This document shows, piece after piece, positions 13,404-25,590 of a stretch of 64,000 nt of DNA. Source of the DNA: Cunninghamia lanceolata (taxonomy: Eukaryota; Streptophyta; Pinopsida; Cupressales; Cupressaceae); the NCBI GenBank assembly GCA_027924645.1, contig BSBN01000242.1, positions 2,232,001-2,296,000 on the forward strand. The letters run 5' to 3'. The translations under genes were made by a program, and so were the position numbers. The notes beneath the pieces were generated by a model, which searched no databases, was not told where the DNA came from, and saw only the letters and a list, made by a program, of their open reading frames with translations. Every line of letters starts with the position of its first letter. The stretch's first letter is position 1.

Positions 13404-13639
13404 GAAATTCTACCCTCTCATATGTGCATCATGGTGACTTTTTCACATGACATGGTTAAGTATTCTACTTGTGTCACCATTCTTTGTGCATCAGTGTTAC
13501 ATGCCTTATGTGTCATTATGTTGTGTTATGACACCTTGTGCACATAAGTGTGTAATGTAGCATGTGGATGTTGCATTTACATAGTGAAAAAATTGTCCAT
13601 TTGTGTTTTGATTGTTAATGTATTGAGTGAAAGCTTGGG

Positions 13640-16600
13640 GCATTACATTTACAATTCATGAGGACATGCTCATCTATTTTCCCTAAATGAACAACAAAAT
13701 CATTTAGAGTATTTGTTTTAGATCACAAGCTCATTCTTCTAGGTAGTGGAAGCAATAAAAATTTAGGGTCCATACCTTTCGAATATAATCCAAATTGGGT
13801 GAATATCAAAGGCTTCTTAGAGGAAATTGAACATGACTAGAATTACCAGTGTCCTTCAAGGAATGACTAAGATATATATAAGAATATAATCTCAAGGTTG
13901 AAATCTATTTTGAGACATTGGATCAAACTCCACATTAGTTCGCATATCTCCAAGAAAAACCTTCTTTGTAGATTGGGTGAATTAGAGGAACTATTTGAGT
14001 TAGATCCCCCTAACGATGAGCTCTTAAAGTCGAAGCATGCTTCTATTCCTTCCAATTTCAAGAGAAAGCACAATAAGAAGAACAAATTTGGTGCCTCAAA
14101 TATCACATGACTTGGCTACATGACGGTGACTCCAACATGACATTTTTCCATCTCAAAGCTCACCAATGATATCAAAGAAATGCTTTCAAGGAAATTAAGC
14201 TCATCAATGGTGAGATTATTTCCAATATCTTTGAGATCAAAGAGGTTGTCAATGACCATTTTGGGAATTTATATCAAAATTTGGAGGGTGACCTCATACC
14301 TCTAGGTTTGTTGCCCCAAAATATTCCTAATGTTCTTTCAAAAGAATCTAGAACTGCTCTTTTCAAAAAAGTCACCTTGGATGAGCTGAAGGATGTTGTT
14401 TGTGGATCTACAAAAGATAAAGCTCCTAATCTAGATGGGTTCTCCAACACCCTCTGTCATCAATTCTTTGATGTCATTGCAACAAATCTCCTTCACATGG
14501 TTGAGGATGTTCATAATACTAGTAAGTTGATTAGAGGTATCAATTCTACTTATTAGCTTTGATTTCCAAGGAAAGAATGATCTCTTTTAGTCAATTTAGG
14601 CCTATTTATTTGTGCAATTCCTCTTGCAAATTCATGACAAAAATTATGGCGAATAGAATTAAGAAGTTCCTGGCTACCTTATTTTTTATGAATAAGAAGG
14701 CTTCACACCTAGCAAACAAATATGTGATAATGTTGTAATTGTTCATGAGGATTTTCATTGTAGCAATAAGGAATCTAAGAAATATTGCTATCAAACTTGA
14801 TATGGCAAATGCTTTTGATAGGGATGACTTGAATTTATTAGTTTGGATCCTTCAAGCCTTTAAATTTCCTCTATCATTCTTAAATTGGGCTCTTGGCTAC
14901 ATTTTGACTCTTTGGAATACTCCTATTATTAATGGGTCTCCTACCTGATTCTTCAAAGCCTCTTGAAGCCTTCATCAAGGATGCCCTTTATCCCCCTATT
15001 TGTTCATTCTTTTGGCTAAGGCTTTAGGTAGATCTCTCTTTACTGAAAGGAGGGCAATGAAAATATCTTGAATCAAAATTGCTAATAGGGTCAGAGAAAT
15101 CACTCATGCTCAATTTGTCAAGGACACTATGTTAATGGGGGAGGTCACCAAGCAAAATGTCAAAAGATTTGAAGATTGTCTTGACTCTTTTCTTTCTATT
15201 TTTAGAGCCACTATCAACGTCAATAAATGCAAATTTTATACTATTAATGCTTTTTAGTTGAAATTAGAAGTTTTCCTCAAATCATCAAGTTTGATCATGG
15301 TGGTCACATGCCTTTTAATTATCTTGAAGTTCCTATGAGATTTAAGCTCAAAAACTCCAATTGGTAGTCCTCTTTATTATTAAAAAATTGACAAAAGAAT
15401 CCTTAGCTTCAACAATGGGTGGTTAAGTCTTGTTGGAATACTGGTTTTAATAAAATTTGTTATCTCCAATCTCCCTGTCTATCAGCTAATGATCTATCAT
15501 TCTCTAGCCTCTATCCTTCTTGAGCTAGATAAAAGATTCAGGAATTTCTTATGGCAAGGAGGAAAATAGTCTCTTCAGAAAAGATCTCATCTAATTAGTT
15601 AAAAGAAAGTCTGGAAAGAAAATCCTAAGGGAGTCTAGGTGTCCATACTGCTACTATCATGAGTGAGGCTCTTGGGGCTAATATTATCTGGAATTTGATA
15701 AACCCTCCTACTCGTCTTTGGAAAAGGATTTTAGTCTATAAATATGGAGATGGTTTGAATGATTTCACTCTCCTCAACAACATCCAACATAAACTAGGCA
15801 TCTATAAAATCTAGTCCTTGATTGTCTCGTCTATTGGTATAATAAAAAATAATATTTCATGGTTTCTTAGAAATGGGAGCACCATTAAATGTGAGGATGA
15901 GCTCATCATTGGGAACAAACCTCTAGAGTTATCTATGCCTATGCACCTCCTTCAATGCATGCTTCATCTTGGCATCAAAAAGCTTGCTCAATTCTTCACT
16001 TGGGATGGCCTTCAACCCAAATGGATTCACCTTTAGAGGTTGAGCCTAACACAACATAGAATGTGGTCCTTACTTTACAAGATTTTTTTTGCCTTCTTCC
16101 TACTGATCTTAAAAGTGAGGACTATCTTATTTGGGGTAAAATCAACTCCATTGGCTACTACATCATGATGGACAAAGCTCATCATATACAAGATGATGAT
16201 CCCACTAAAAAGTACTTGGATAACATCTAGAGCTAAAATGTCACCCCTAAGTAAAAAAAAATCAATGGTTGGTTAGACAAAATAAGATTCTTACTAGAGA
16301 CAATCTTGTCAAAAGAGGCATCTTAGGCTCTCACATATGCTTCAAAGGTAATGAAGCCCAAGATCAACTCCTTTTTTACTGTGATGAAGCATCCATAATT
16401 TGGATCTCTCTTGCTTTTTGTTTTAGAAATAGATTAAATATGGACACCTACTCCACCAAATAGAACAAATGCTACAATAGCTCTTTAAAAGGTAAACCTC
16501 TCATTAAGATTTTATGGTATTCTATTCCCTTCTTCTGCATGTGGAATATCTGGTTGGATAGGAATAACAAAATCTTCAAACACAAAGCCCTCTAAAGGAA

Positions 16601-18080
16601 AGATCTACTCCAAAAGATTCAATATGCCATGATTGAAAATGCCAAAGTCCGTTTCAAAGAAAAGTAGAACCCAAGCATCCTCTCTAGAGTCAAACTCAGT
16701 TTTCTTAGAAGCTCTTTGATTTCTTCAAATTGTCCATCTCCAACAACTCTTATGGCCCCATTAGATTTCAATTCCTCTTATTTAATGGTGCTTCAAAAGA
16801 TAATCTAGGTAGGGTACTAGTGGAGTGCTTTATACTAGACCTAACATAAATTTTTTGGAATTCTTCATGAACTTGGGATAAACTTCCAATTATATTGTTG
16901 AATTGATGGGATGCAAGCTTGACTTATCCTTGCCAACTAAAGAAAATACCAAGAATCTCTCAATCTGCACGGACTCCAAGCTAATCATACAATTCTTCTC
17001 CAACACTTGAAGGCTTAAATCCATTCAACCAAAGCTTCTATTGATTCAAACTAGAAATGTTTTGAACACAATTGATCAACTACATTGGCACTACATTCCT
17101 AAATCTTTGAACTCTCTTGCTAATAAAAAAGCTAATGAAGGGTTCTGCTCAAGTTAAAAAGTTCAGGAATAGAGGTATAGAAAATCCTCTCAATGAATAT
17201 AATGCTTAATATTAACCCTCTTCTAAAGCACTCTAGGTTGGCTCCTCTTTACCATGAGGTGGAAGATTTATTGTATTTATCTGGCTCATTCTCTCAGATT
17301 GGTTTCTATTCTTTGTAAGGCTTTGATTGATCAATGGAACTTTTTATAAAAGAAAAGATTTAAGAGAATTGTTTATGTGAAGAAATCTTGGTAAAAAATA
17401 CAATAATTATTAAGGATAAACATATAATTTATTAAGAGATTCGAATAGTATTTCTAATTTCTCTAATTGAAGATTAAGTTATAGATATTTAGATGAATGA
17501 GGTTGATATGTAAAAAAACCTCGTTCATGGGGAAGTTAGAGTTAACTCCCTGGTCAATCCATGAGTGGGGATCAAATGGCAACCTTTGCCAACCACATGG
17601 ATGAAAATGAATTTTGATGGAGTAGCCAGGGGAAACCTTGGCCTTTCGGGTGGAGGTTGTATCATCTGGGGTGAGAAGAGAAGTTTAGTTGTCACTACCT
17701 CAAAAATGTTAACAAGTGGTACATGCAACGAAGCTAAGACATAGACCCTCCTACTAAGTTTACAAATTTGTAGGTTACACAAGAAAAAAATGTACAAAGA
17801 GAATGAGATTTAATGATAATCATTAATGTGATTAGAAGAAAGGGATCCGCTAATTAAAACAATGCAATTATGTAAGAAGTTTGGCTAATCTTGAAGTCTT
17901 TAGCTACATTTTTAGTTTAACATGTCTATATAGAGAAGGTAACAAGGAAGCTAATTTCTTTGCCAATTATACAATAGATCATGAATATGAAAGATTATAG
18001 ATAATAAAATTAAAGCATGTGAGAAATTTGAAACTTTTTAAAATTTGTGACTTCATTATCCTTTGGCTATGTGAGAAAAT
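13640..18080 (+). mobile_element. LINE non-LTR retrotransposon, copy A, inactive
   Basis: Broken pieces of a plant L1-like ORF2 appear in the right order on the + strand. Near 14281-14556 is an RT entry motif (KDKAPNLDGF). At 14739-14948 is the RT core motif IKLDMANAFDR. Near 14980-15010 is GCPLSPYLFIL. Near 15112-15130 the catalytic box reads FVKD where [FY]xDD is expected, so an essential Asp is missing. At 16269-16560 is a zf-RVT-like segment. RNase H pieces lie at 17575-17650 (KMNFDGVARGNLG) and 17880-18060 (YREGNKEANFFANYT). Many stops and frameshifts separate them. The 5' end and any target duplication cannot be placed. An intact ORF1 is absent. Confidence 0.8.
14281..15240 (+). pseudogene. 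LINE copy A reverse transcriptase core, degenerate
   Basis: Reverse transcriptase palm and finger motifs are recognisable but spread over at least three frames: KAPNLDGF, IKLDMANAFDR, GCPLSPYLFIL and QFVKDTMLMGE. In active LINE enzymes the last box reads FADD or YADD. Here the first Asp is Lys, also in copy B (FIKD), so the loss predates the duplication or was already present in the inserted LINE. Confidence 0.75.
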
Positions 18081-18562
18081 AACCAACTTGTAGTCATTAC
18101 GATTCGTGATGGAGGAGCAATCACAATTTAATGAGGATGGTACTTGGCAACATCAACACATCATGAGAAAGCAATAGAGAAGGATTCCAAAGCTATCTCT
18201 GTGCATCCATTTTCATTTCTATTAAGTTTCATTCTCCTAATTCAAACTGAGTATCAACAAGCAACAATGGACACGTGTAAGGTTGCTAACAAAAAATTGC
18301 TAGTTTTTGAAGTTCCAAACATTTATATGAGAATCACTATCAACCCAATGCTCCATCAAGAGGGAAAATTTCTTCACAGATGTACACAATTTTCCTAAAC
18401 CCTTGTGAGGGGGCAAGTTGAATCGACCCTAACCACGTGTACCAATGGATGTTGTCCACGTGTTTAGGTGCCGCCAATAAGATGTAACGACGCAGGCAAA
18501 TATAGAGAGGGAAAAATCACTTGAATTCCCAGTTCCAGAGAGCTCCGTGGAATAATAAAAGA
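18081..18562 (+). promoter_or_regulatory. SPRTN upstream region, copy A
   Basis: This 480-bp segment separates the LINE tail from the ATG. Two CACGTG G-boxes lie at 18434-18439 and 18457-18462. CCAAT boxes lie at 18442-18446 and 18474-18478. G-boxes are bound by plant bZIP/bHLH factors, and CACGTGT also matches an ABA-response-like core. No convincing TATA box is seen, which is common for DNA-repair genes. The transcription start cannot be fixed from sequence alone. The region is nearly identical in copy B. Confidence 0.5.
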
Positions 18563-18762
18563 ATGGCAGAATTGAAACGAAAGAAGATGGAGGAGGAGGA
18601 GGAGGAGGAGGAGGAAAAGATTGAAATGAGAGCAATGAATGAAGCAGATCTTCTAGATCCTAATCCAGACATTCATGCATTCTTTTGCCATTACAATCAA
18701 TTGTATTTCCACAATGCTTTAGGCGCATGCACCGTCGACTGGAGCTCCAAGCGCATGACCCT
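18563..18762 (+). CDS. SPRTN: SPRTN exon 1, upstream duplicate (exon 1A)
   Basis: An ATG opens 66 codons plus 2 nt ending in the same GT donor as exon 1B (ACCCT|GTAACT). The protein starts MAELKRKKM, then a nine-Glu tract, then LLDPNPDIHAFFCHYNQLYF, the conserved SprT-family lead-in. Against exon 1B I see two amino-acid changes (F for L and H for N). It has no adjacent exon 2: the next SPRTN exon is 22.7 kb downstream, past exon 1B. Since exon 1B has no splice acceptor, exon 1A could in principle splice straight to exon 2 as an alternative first exon. Otherwise it is an orphan duplicate. The ATG was chosen over upstream in-frame codons because it starts the conserved part and matches copy B. 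Confidence 0.75.
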
Positions 18763-19119
18763 GTAACTATTTTTATCTTTAAACAAATTCCTCTCTTTTT
18801 TCGTCCTTTTCTTCTTCTTTTTAATAATTTTTTTTTTGTTGTTGGAAAAAATGAGCTTTTTTTTTTGGTCATGAGGGGTTTCTCTTCTGTCAAATTTACC
18901 CTGCATTGCAATAGTTTATGTCTTTATAATACACCCTTGTGTTAGTTTTGGTAGCCTTCGGTGCATTCGGATATCGTTTTGCTTGAATTTACCTAAGACT
19001 TGCACCTCGTTGGATTAACCTCATCATAGTTCGCTGGGCTTATCTAACACACTCTAAGCTTTGACTGCTTAAAGTGGGGCTCACCTAACCCGTCCTTTTC
19101 ACCAACGCTCGCGTTAACC

Positions 19120-19475
19120 AGAGTCAACCGCCCAGTTTTTACAGTCGTCGGAAGTTTGGCAATTCTATTGGTCAATTCTTAGAGGTTGATTTAATTACTT
19201 CTAATATTAACCACACACTACCTATGGATGTATTTTGGTGGACATCGACTCCTCCAAGGCTCTTCTTAGGGACATTTTGATGGTGGAGGATAGGCCTTGG
19301 ACTCAATTTCTCAATTATGAGGGTCTCCCCTTTTGTTGTAATTGATGCTTCACTACTAGGCACCTTGCTTTTGATTGCCCCCTTCTCATTGTAAGAAGGT
19401 TGGAGTGGGTACATGGTGGAGGAACACCATCCTCGACCACTTGACAATTGATATTTGTTTATGGCTATGACTCTC
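19120..19475 (+). pseudogene. LINE ORF1 fragment (DUF4283 / zinc-knuckle type)
   Basis: On the + strand, one frame reads GNSIGQFLEVDLITSN and later NYEGLPFCCN then, past a stop, CFTTRHLAFDCP. This is the pattern of plant LINE ORF1 proteins: a DUF4283 tail followed by a CX2CX4HX4C knuckle. Stops interrupt it, so it is a remnant. It is separate from the LINE copies A and B. Confidence 0.55.
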
Positions 19476-19934
19476 AGGATGTTGGACTCTCCTCCCATTT
19501 CCCCAAAGATGGGGAATGATATAGCCTTGACAACATCTACTACTACTGGAGCGGCTTAGACAAGTGCAATGACCCCTATTGGGAGTCCTTCTACAAACCA
19601 AGTTATCAACATAAGGTTCATCACTAGGATAGTCATCATAGATAGGTGGAGATGAGAAATCAAAATCATCCATAATCTCCACATGAGATGTAGGAAAATG
19701 GTCATCACTATACTTATCATTATGTATAAAAGAAGATAAATCATGTGAAGTATATGAATCTACAGAAATAGGGAAAGCATGACATGTAGAAGATATATCA
19801 TCACAAGTTATATAAATGTCATGAAAAGACGAGCTACATGATAGACCCTTTCTTAGTATATGCTCATCATTAATACAAGGCATAGGATCATCATGACATG
19901 TATGGAAAAAGGAACTAAACATTTCTAATAACAT
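19386..19934 (-). other. 182-codon open frame, unassigned
   Basis: The frame is open for 182 codons on the minus strand and is rich in Ser, Asp, His and Tyr (for example SPPIYDDYPSDEPYV). Its 3' part overlaps the LINE ORF1 fragment on the other strand. I recognise no domain. It may be a piece of retroelement polyprotein or a chance frame. Confidence 0.25.
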
Positions 19935-21085
19935 AGAGATTACATTATCAACTCCATGAGGGATGGGAAAGATGAAACTTGATAGAACAAACCTTCCATT
20001 GAAAACACATATTTATCCTTATAAAAATGTGTCTTGAGCATGGCAAGGATAGAGGGATTTTGTGTAAGGTAGGAATCTATCAAAATCTAAAATGTATACA
20101 TGAATATCCTCCAAGGAGTAATATATAAGAGGAACCATAATATAGAATGCCCTGAGGTGAGAGCGTGGGTTAAAAGACATATCACAATGTGTACTCCAAC
20201 CTTAATCCAAAAAGTATAAGAATATGAAAATTAAACCCTAGGTAAATTTCAAATGATAATATGAGATCTATAAAATATGAACTAGAAGCCCTAAAGTGAA
20301 GATAAGGTTGTGTAGGATCAATCGAGTTCACCATAAATATGAAGGGAAAAGAATAATCCCTAGGGTTAGTCTAAGTTAATATAACATGAAATAATAGTGT
20401 GCATAGCAATTATACACCAAGAACCACATCATAGCTATTGAGTGGAAGGATGAACATATTAGATTTCAAGGTGTAATCACCCACTAAAAGGTTAAAATTA
20501 CCACATTTCCCCTTATAAGCTAGTACTAAAAGTGGATGCCATATATCACCTAGCTAGGGTTGGAAGGGTGCCGATAGGATAGGATTATGGAAAGAAGCAC
20601 CAAACCCTAAGTTAAAAGATCTATCAGTGAATCACATGGAAAAGCACTCTGATAGTTCAAATACAAAAATAAGATGTAATGAAAAATAATGTAGATCTAA
20701 AAAACTATAAATCCTTATATAGGTAAACTAGGTTATGTAGGATCAATTGGGTTCACCTAAATGAAGAGGGGAAAACACAATCCCTTATGGTTAGTCTAGG
20801 ATAATCAATAAAATGCATAAACATAAGCACACTTAACTTGAACTAAAGAATGGATGGGTGAAATAGATTAGATCATAAACAATTTTAGATAAATTGTATA
20901 ATTCCCTATAAATAGAAATAAATAGGAGGGTAGATCGCTTAGCTCTATGAATGAAGAATGAATGCTAAGTGGATGAAGACACTAAAATCATGGTACATCT
21001 CCATATCTAAGAAACTTTGTAATAGTCATATGTATGGATCAAAATTAGAATAATGATCTCTCCTTTGCTCTAGTTGAGTTCATCA
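19935..21085. other. Noncoding stretch with a diverged direct repeat
   Basis: No coding signal. A phrase of about 75 bp around TGTAGGATCAAT(C/T)G(A/G)GTTCACC occurs near 20310 and again near 20736, followed both times by a GGTTAGTCTA phrase, giving a diverged repeat with a spacing near 430 bp. Scattered CCCTAAG/CCCTAGG words also occur. Confidence 0.5.
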
Positions 21086-21090
21086 ATATG

Positions 21091-22183
21091 TGTTGATAAC
21101 TGAGAGGGGGGGTGAATCAGTTATCTTAATTATTTATGCTTTCTGAACTTTCTTAATAATTAGTGCAGCATCAATTCAAACAAGCAAACTTAATCATGAA
21201 ATGGAAATACACATGACACAATATTTTTGACGTGGAAACCCTGTTAAGGGAAAAACCACGGGGTGATTAACTCAAGATTGTATTCTCTGTTAGAAGAATA
21301 GAATTACAAAATGGCACTTGCCAATTAGGGCTCACTGCCCGAGCACACTGCTCACAAGAGGCACACTGCCTACAAGAGACACATTGTCTATAATTTATAA
21401 AGAGTGTAATACAATACTTGAACTGATAAGGAGCATCAACATATGCTGGAGTTCAGTTCCGGTTAGGCTCTGTATACTGATCTACTGCACTTCATCTCTC
21501 TTCTTTTACACTGCTCTTCTTTCACATACTGGATCTTCCTTTCTGCTTTTATTCGGCTTTACTACTTTTCTTTGCACATCACTTGCAACAACAACAACTC
21601 TCATAACTAAATCCATCTTGTATATATATTTGCACAAGTGATTTCATCACCTTTCTAGTCGACACCCGGAATAGTCAATATTTTCCATAGACTCTGATCT
21701 GTCAGCTGAATCCTTGCTTACCAAGTAATGCGGATCATGGATATACTTGTGGAAATCATTAATCATGTCGGCCAAACATAATTTATATCTTCATAACCTT
21801 TTCCAACATCAATAATACATCCGGAACAATGTCTGATGTTCTGCCAGTCAGTTCTTCCTCTGTTCACACTGTCACTTGGGAACCCGACACTCAAGCATTC
21901 ATATCTCTTTATCCTTTCCACATCGGAGGCTCAAACCTTGGAATCTATCAGTCAAGATACTCCTCTTGACTTCCCCAAATCCGCAATTCACTAAGATACT
22001 TCCTTTGAGAGATCCGGACCTGACTATCGGACCTCGCCACATGCTCTGTTCTTGTTTACCGGACCACAACATTCTTCACTCTGACTTCCGGTATAGACAT
22101 ACCATGTCCTGCGGATGTGTGGGATGAACTTTGTTGCCATCAATGACAATATTCATGAATCCATATAGTGTCTCTTGCCAACA
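21091..22183 (-). repeat. LTR element 2, left LTR (3' LTR in element sense)
   Basis: 1,093 bp, TGTTGATAAC...TTGCCAACA on the + strand. Near the left end it has GAGAGGGGGGGTGAATCAG and ACGTGGAAACCCTGTTAAGG. Both are shared in form with LTR element 1. Confidence 0.93.
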
Positions 22184-22196
22184 ATCTCCCCCTTTG
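22184..22196 (-). other. LTR element 2 polypurine tract
   Basis: Minus-strand reading CAAAGGGGGAGAT, immediately before the LTR. Confidence 0.85.
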
Positions 22197-22490
22197 GCAT
22201 TGATGGCAACACTTAGTGAAAAATGACTAAGTGTTTACACTATGCTCCCCCTTGGCTGATGCTTTGTTTTTATATACATTTTCCGGAGCTCCCTCTTAGT
22301 TGGATTCCTTATTTTTCACTGCTCTTCACTCCCCCTTTGACATCAATGGAAAAGGGTAGGATCCGCATATCAAAACTTTCAAAAATTTAACTATACTTAG
22401 CCGCATGAGTATATACATATGTCATACTCACATATACTGAAGTATGTTTGCAAAAGTTGTCTTTAATTGAATAAATTTTGTAGCCCAACT

Positions 22491-25400
22491 TTACTTCATT
22501 CTGTCCAAAATTGAAATATGAGCACTCAACAGGAACGCAAAAGCTTCTGCCCTCTTAAGATCTGTTGGATCATTTGTCTGGGCAGTGATTTGAGCTTCTT
22601 TTATAGCCTCATGCATGGCCTCTAACTTAGGGATGATTATCCTGCTGAGTTCACCCAACCTATTTATTCTATTTTTATTTTCCTTCTCAAGTTTCTTGAT
22701 CTCATTCAAGACTACAATAGTCTGACATTCTTGATTTATTATAGAGGAAGAGAGAGGATTAAAATTCTTTGATAGGTTTGACAGTTTAACCTCCTGTTCT
22801 TTTATTTTCTTCTCAATGTCTAGTGTTACTTTGGACCATGATAGACAAAATTTGTACATTTCTCCTCCATCTTTAAGAGCTTTTTCTAAGCTCTTTATTC
22901 TTGTATTCATATTTCTACTATCATTAATTATCAACCCTTGAACCTCTGAAAATCTCTTATCAGAGAACTCTTTCCGGACCTTCACCTCAGCTGATTTCTC
23001 TAAAGACTCAAAATGAGTGCTGACAGAATTAATAAGAGACTTGAGATTACCGGACGAAGAAGCTGAGGAGTCCTTCTGAAAGGATGGCATAATCTTTTCA
23101 AGCACTCCGGATGTAGCTTCTAACAACTCACAGTCTTCCATGTGAGATTTCAGTAGTTTCTCTTTGGCCTTTGCATTTGCAAATGAAGCTATCTTCATTG
23201 TTTGTACCGGAGAAAGAGAATCAAAATCAAATGGCCCTTTTAGCAGTTCCGGTTCATCAATCTCCATGCTCTCTTTTGTCAAGAAGTCCTTGACAGATTC
23301 TGCAGTGTCTCTTGCCGGAGACAGATTCTTCTTCTCTTCTGCAGTCACAGAGCTGTCTCTTGGGGCTTTCCCTCCTTCCACAACCTTTGTCCTGGCATCT
23401 TCTTTTTCTTTCACCTCTGCTTCTTTCTCCTCTATTCTTTCTTCTCCTTTGGATCCGGAGTTAGCAGGGGAAACTGGAGGAGAAATGTTAGACTGTTCAA
23501 GGCCCACCTCTTCTGTCATTTTCTCAGTAGATTCTTCTGCAACACTTGTGGTCAAGGGGTCTGTACCCAAGTCCTCTATAATAGGAAGATTAAATCTCTT
23601 GAAGGCCTTCCAGAGGATCTCTTCTGTGTCCTTGGCTAGCTTGTCAGTCTCACCAAGCATAAGTTGATTCATCCTTGCTTTGCTTCTAAACTCATCCTTA
23701 CAATCTTTGAATACCATATTCATTGTCTTGGGGTCGATTGAAGGATATAGCTGAATTGCTATCTGTTCCTGAATTTCTAGGTCTTTGGCTTGGGCATTGT
23801 TCTTTCTTATTTCTAGTTCTTTCTCCAAGCTTTTGGGGATCAGAGATATAATTTCAATGAATGCTTTGTTGTGGATATTTAGGTACCTTACTGTGGCATC
23901 TTGCAATATCTTCTAATTTGCTTCACCATAATCATCATAGAACTCAACTATTGGCTGAAGATTTCCGTCCACTGTGACTGATTTGATTATGTCATCAATG
24001 TGAAGAGTGGGTTTTTCAACATATTCTTCTGTCTTTTCTTCTTCCTTCTGACCGGTAGAGGGTTGACCGGATGTTTTCTTCTTTTTCTTCATTTTTTATG
24101 ATTTCTTCATCAGATTCAGTCTCCTCTTCATCCCTTTGACTGGCATAAGCTCTTGTAGCTTTTGTCTTTGTTCTTTTCTCTCCTTTGCCAGATGATTGTG
24201 CTTCCGGTTCTGATGTCCTTGAGCCTTTGACAGTGGTAGGTGCAGATCTCTTTGATGATCTGGTTTGGGTGGAAGGTTTTGCCGAAGCACTTTCCTCATT
24301 TTTCTTTTCTGCCTTCTTCTTCTCTTCCTCAACCCTTTCCTTCTTTCTCCTATTGGCATCAAGTGCCTCCTTTGAGATGCCAAAGCCTTTGGCAACATCT
24401 TCCACTTCTTTTCTCACTTTCCTCTTGATCTCTGGCTGCCTTAGCTCTGTATGAATTTTCACACTTAGTTCTTCAAAGGTTCCAATCTTTCTGTTTTTGG
24501 GTCCTTTGGCTGACTGAGCATGTGTTGAACATGCAGCTCTACAATTTGTTCATCGACTTCATACCCCATAGGCATGATCCAGACTGTCCTTGGCTCTACT
24601 GCCTCCATTAGGCATTGATCAGTGTCTACCATGAAGCACACTGTATCCTTGTATTTCTCAACTACTGATTTGGGGATTCTTTCTCTGACTTGCATTGTAT
24701 TTTGAAAGTGCTTGAAGTAACCCCACAAAGCTGTATTCTTTGCCTTAGCATCCCCAAGTTCATGCAAGTAATCTCTGATCTGAATTGCTACCGGTTTGTC
24801 ATTTTGCCATACCCATCCATTTGATTCGAGCAGCTCATTTATGAAGTACAAAAATAGGCATAATATTAGTCCACCATATTTAAAGGAGTTCTTCTTGTCC
24901 TTTTTGATCTTCTGTAAGTTTTCCATTAATTGGCTCAAAAGAAGTTCACAGAGATCATATTCTGCATTCTTTCTTAGCATCTCATAGGCAGTATATATTG
25001 CAGTTCTGGATACTGAATTCTCCCTACTGGAGTGATATAACTTGTATCCTATTATCATAGATGCAAACTTGATATCCGGGTCAGTAATATCTTCAATGGT
25101 CATTGCCCTCTTATCAAATTTTGATCCGGTGGCCTCAGTTACAATGTTGTTTTTGACAGATTTGAGGACAAGTATTCCTCCGGAGGAGTGTAAACCAGTT
25201 ACTGCCCTAATTGCTTCCTTGGTGATTTTGCAAGGTCTGTTAAGCCATAGAAAGTTGTCATGTACCCTACTCAACACATACCGGACCCATTCATCTTCTT
25301 CAAAGCAGGAACTGATCAAAATGTTTCTCTTGGATGCCCTTATATTCTGGTTTAAGCTTAAAAGCATCGTCTATCAATTGTTTGTGATAGATATCTCTTA

Positions 25401-25590
25401 GTTTCAATTCCCCAAACTCTTCAACATTTGCGTGTATGTAAACCCTAATATCTTTTGTGTGTAAAACACCATGCGGAACACTAGAGAAGGCTCCTAGGGG
25501 ATCTACCTCCAAGGATTTGTATGGATGCTTCTTAAATATGGGGCGAGGTCTATCAGAAATCTTTACTATATTCGGAGTAGCCATCATCAA
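22491..25590 (-). pseudogene. Large non-gag, non-pol ORF of LTR element 2, decayed
   Basis: Consecutive minus-strand frames form what was probably one ORF: 25590-25300, 25367-24465, 24462-24016 and 23906-22491. They are joined by frameshifts near 25330, 24465 and 24090 and broken by a stop near 23910. Three parts can be told apart. First comes a compact, mixed-composition domain of about 375 residues (motifs ITKEAIRAVTGLHSSGG, WVRYVLSRVHDNFLWL). Next is a basic and acidic low-complexity linker with nuclear-localisation-like clusters (RRKKERVEEEKKKAEKK). Last is a 470-residue acidic then coiled-coil tail. I see no DTG/DSG protease, HHCC or DDE integrase, or YxDD polymerase motif. The function is unknown. 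It could be a captured host gene or a structural or accessory protein of the element. Confidence 0.65.

Larger units (their letters stand above)
13404..19045 (+). repeat. Tandem duplication unit A (LINE + SPRTN promoter + exon 1)
   Basis: This block aligns nearly base for base with 30344-36350, with an offset of 16,940 bp at the left edge and 17,329 bp at exon 1. The difference is explained mainly by a 346-bp extra duplication in unit B. The left edge is GAAATT(C/G)TACCCTCTCATA. On the right, homology stops at about 19045 and resumes at 30128-30333, which matches 36352-36545. Confidence 0.9.

Noticed and set aside
18660..18945. ORFs of 69-86 codons overlapping exon 1A
   Set aside because: They are other-frame readings of the exon and of the T-rich start of the intron, without motifs.
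18563..19045. A second complete SPRTN gene starting at exon 1A
   Set aside because: No exon 2-6 copies occur between 18763 and 35891, so only the first exon is duplicated.
21318..22127. ORFs of 107 and 83 codons, repeated at 27695-28504
   Set aside because: They lie within the LTRs of element 2 in the antisense direction and are duplicated only because the LTR is.
23164..23667. 167-codon + strand ORF
   Set aside because: It is the reverse shadow of the acidic, Ser/Glu-rich part of the element 2 ORF, and its Ser/Phe-rich composition is that of an antisense frame.
22491..25590. Reverse transcriptase or integrase in the large element 2 ORF
   Set aside because: I looked for YxDD, the HHCC zinc finger, DDE spacing and DTG/DSG and found none.
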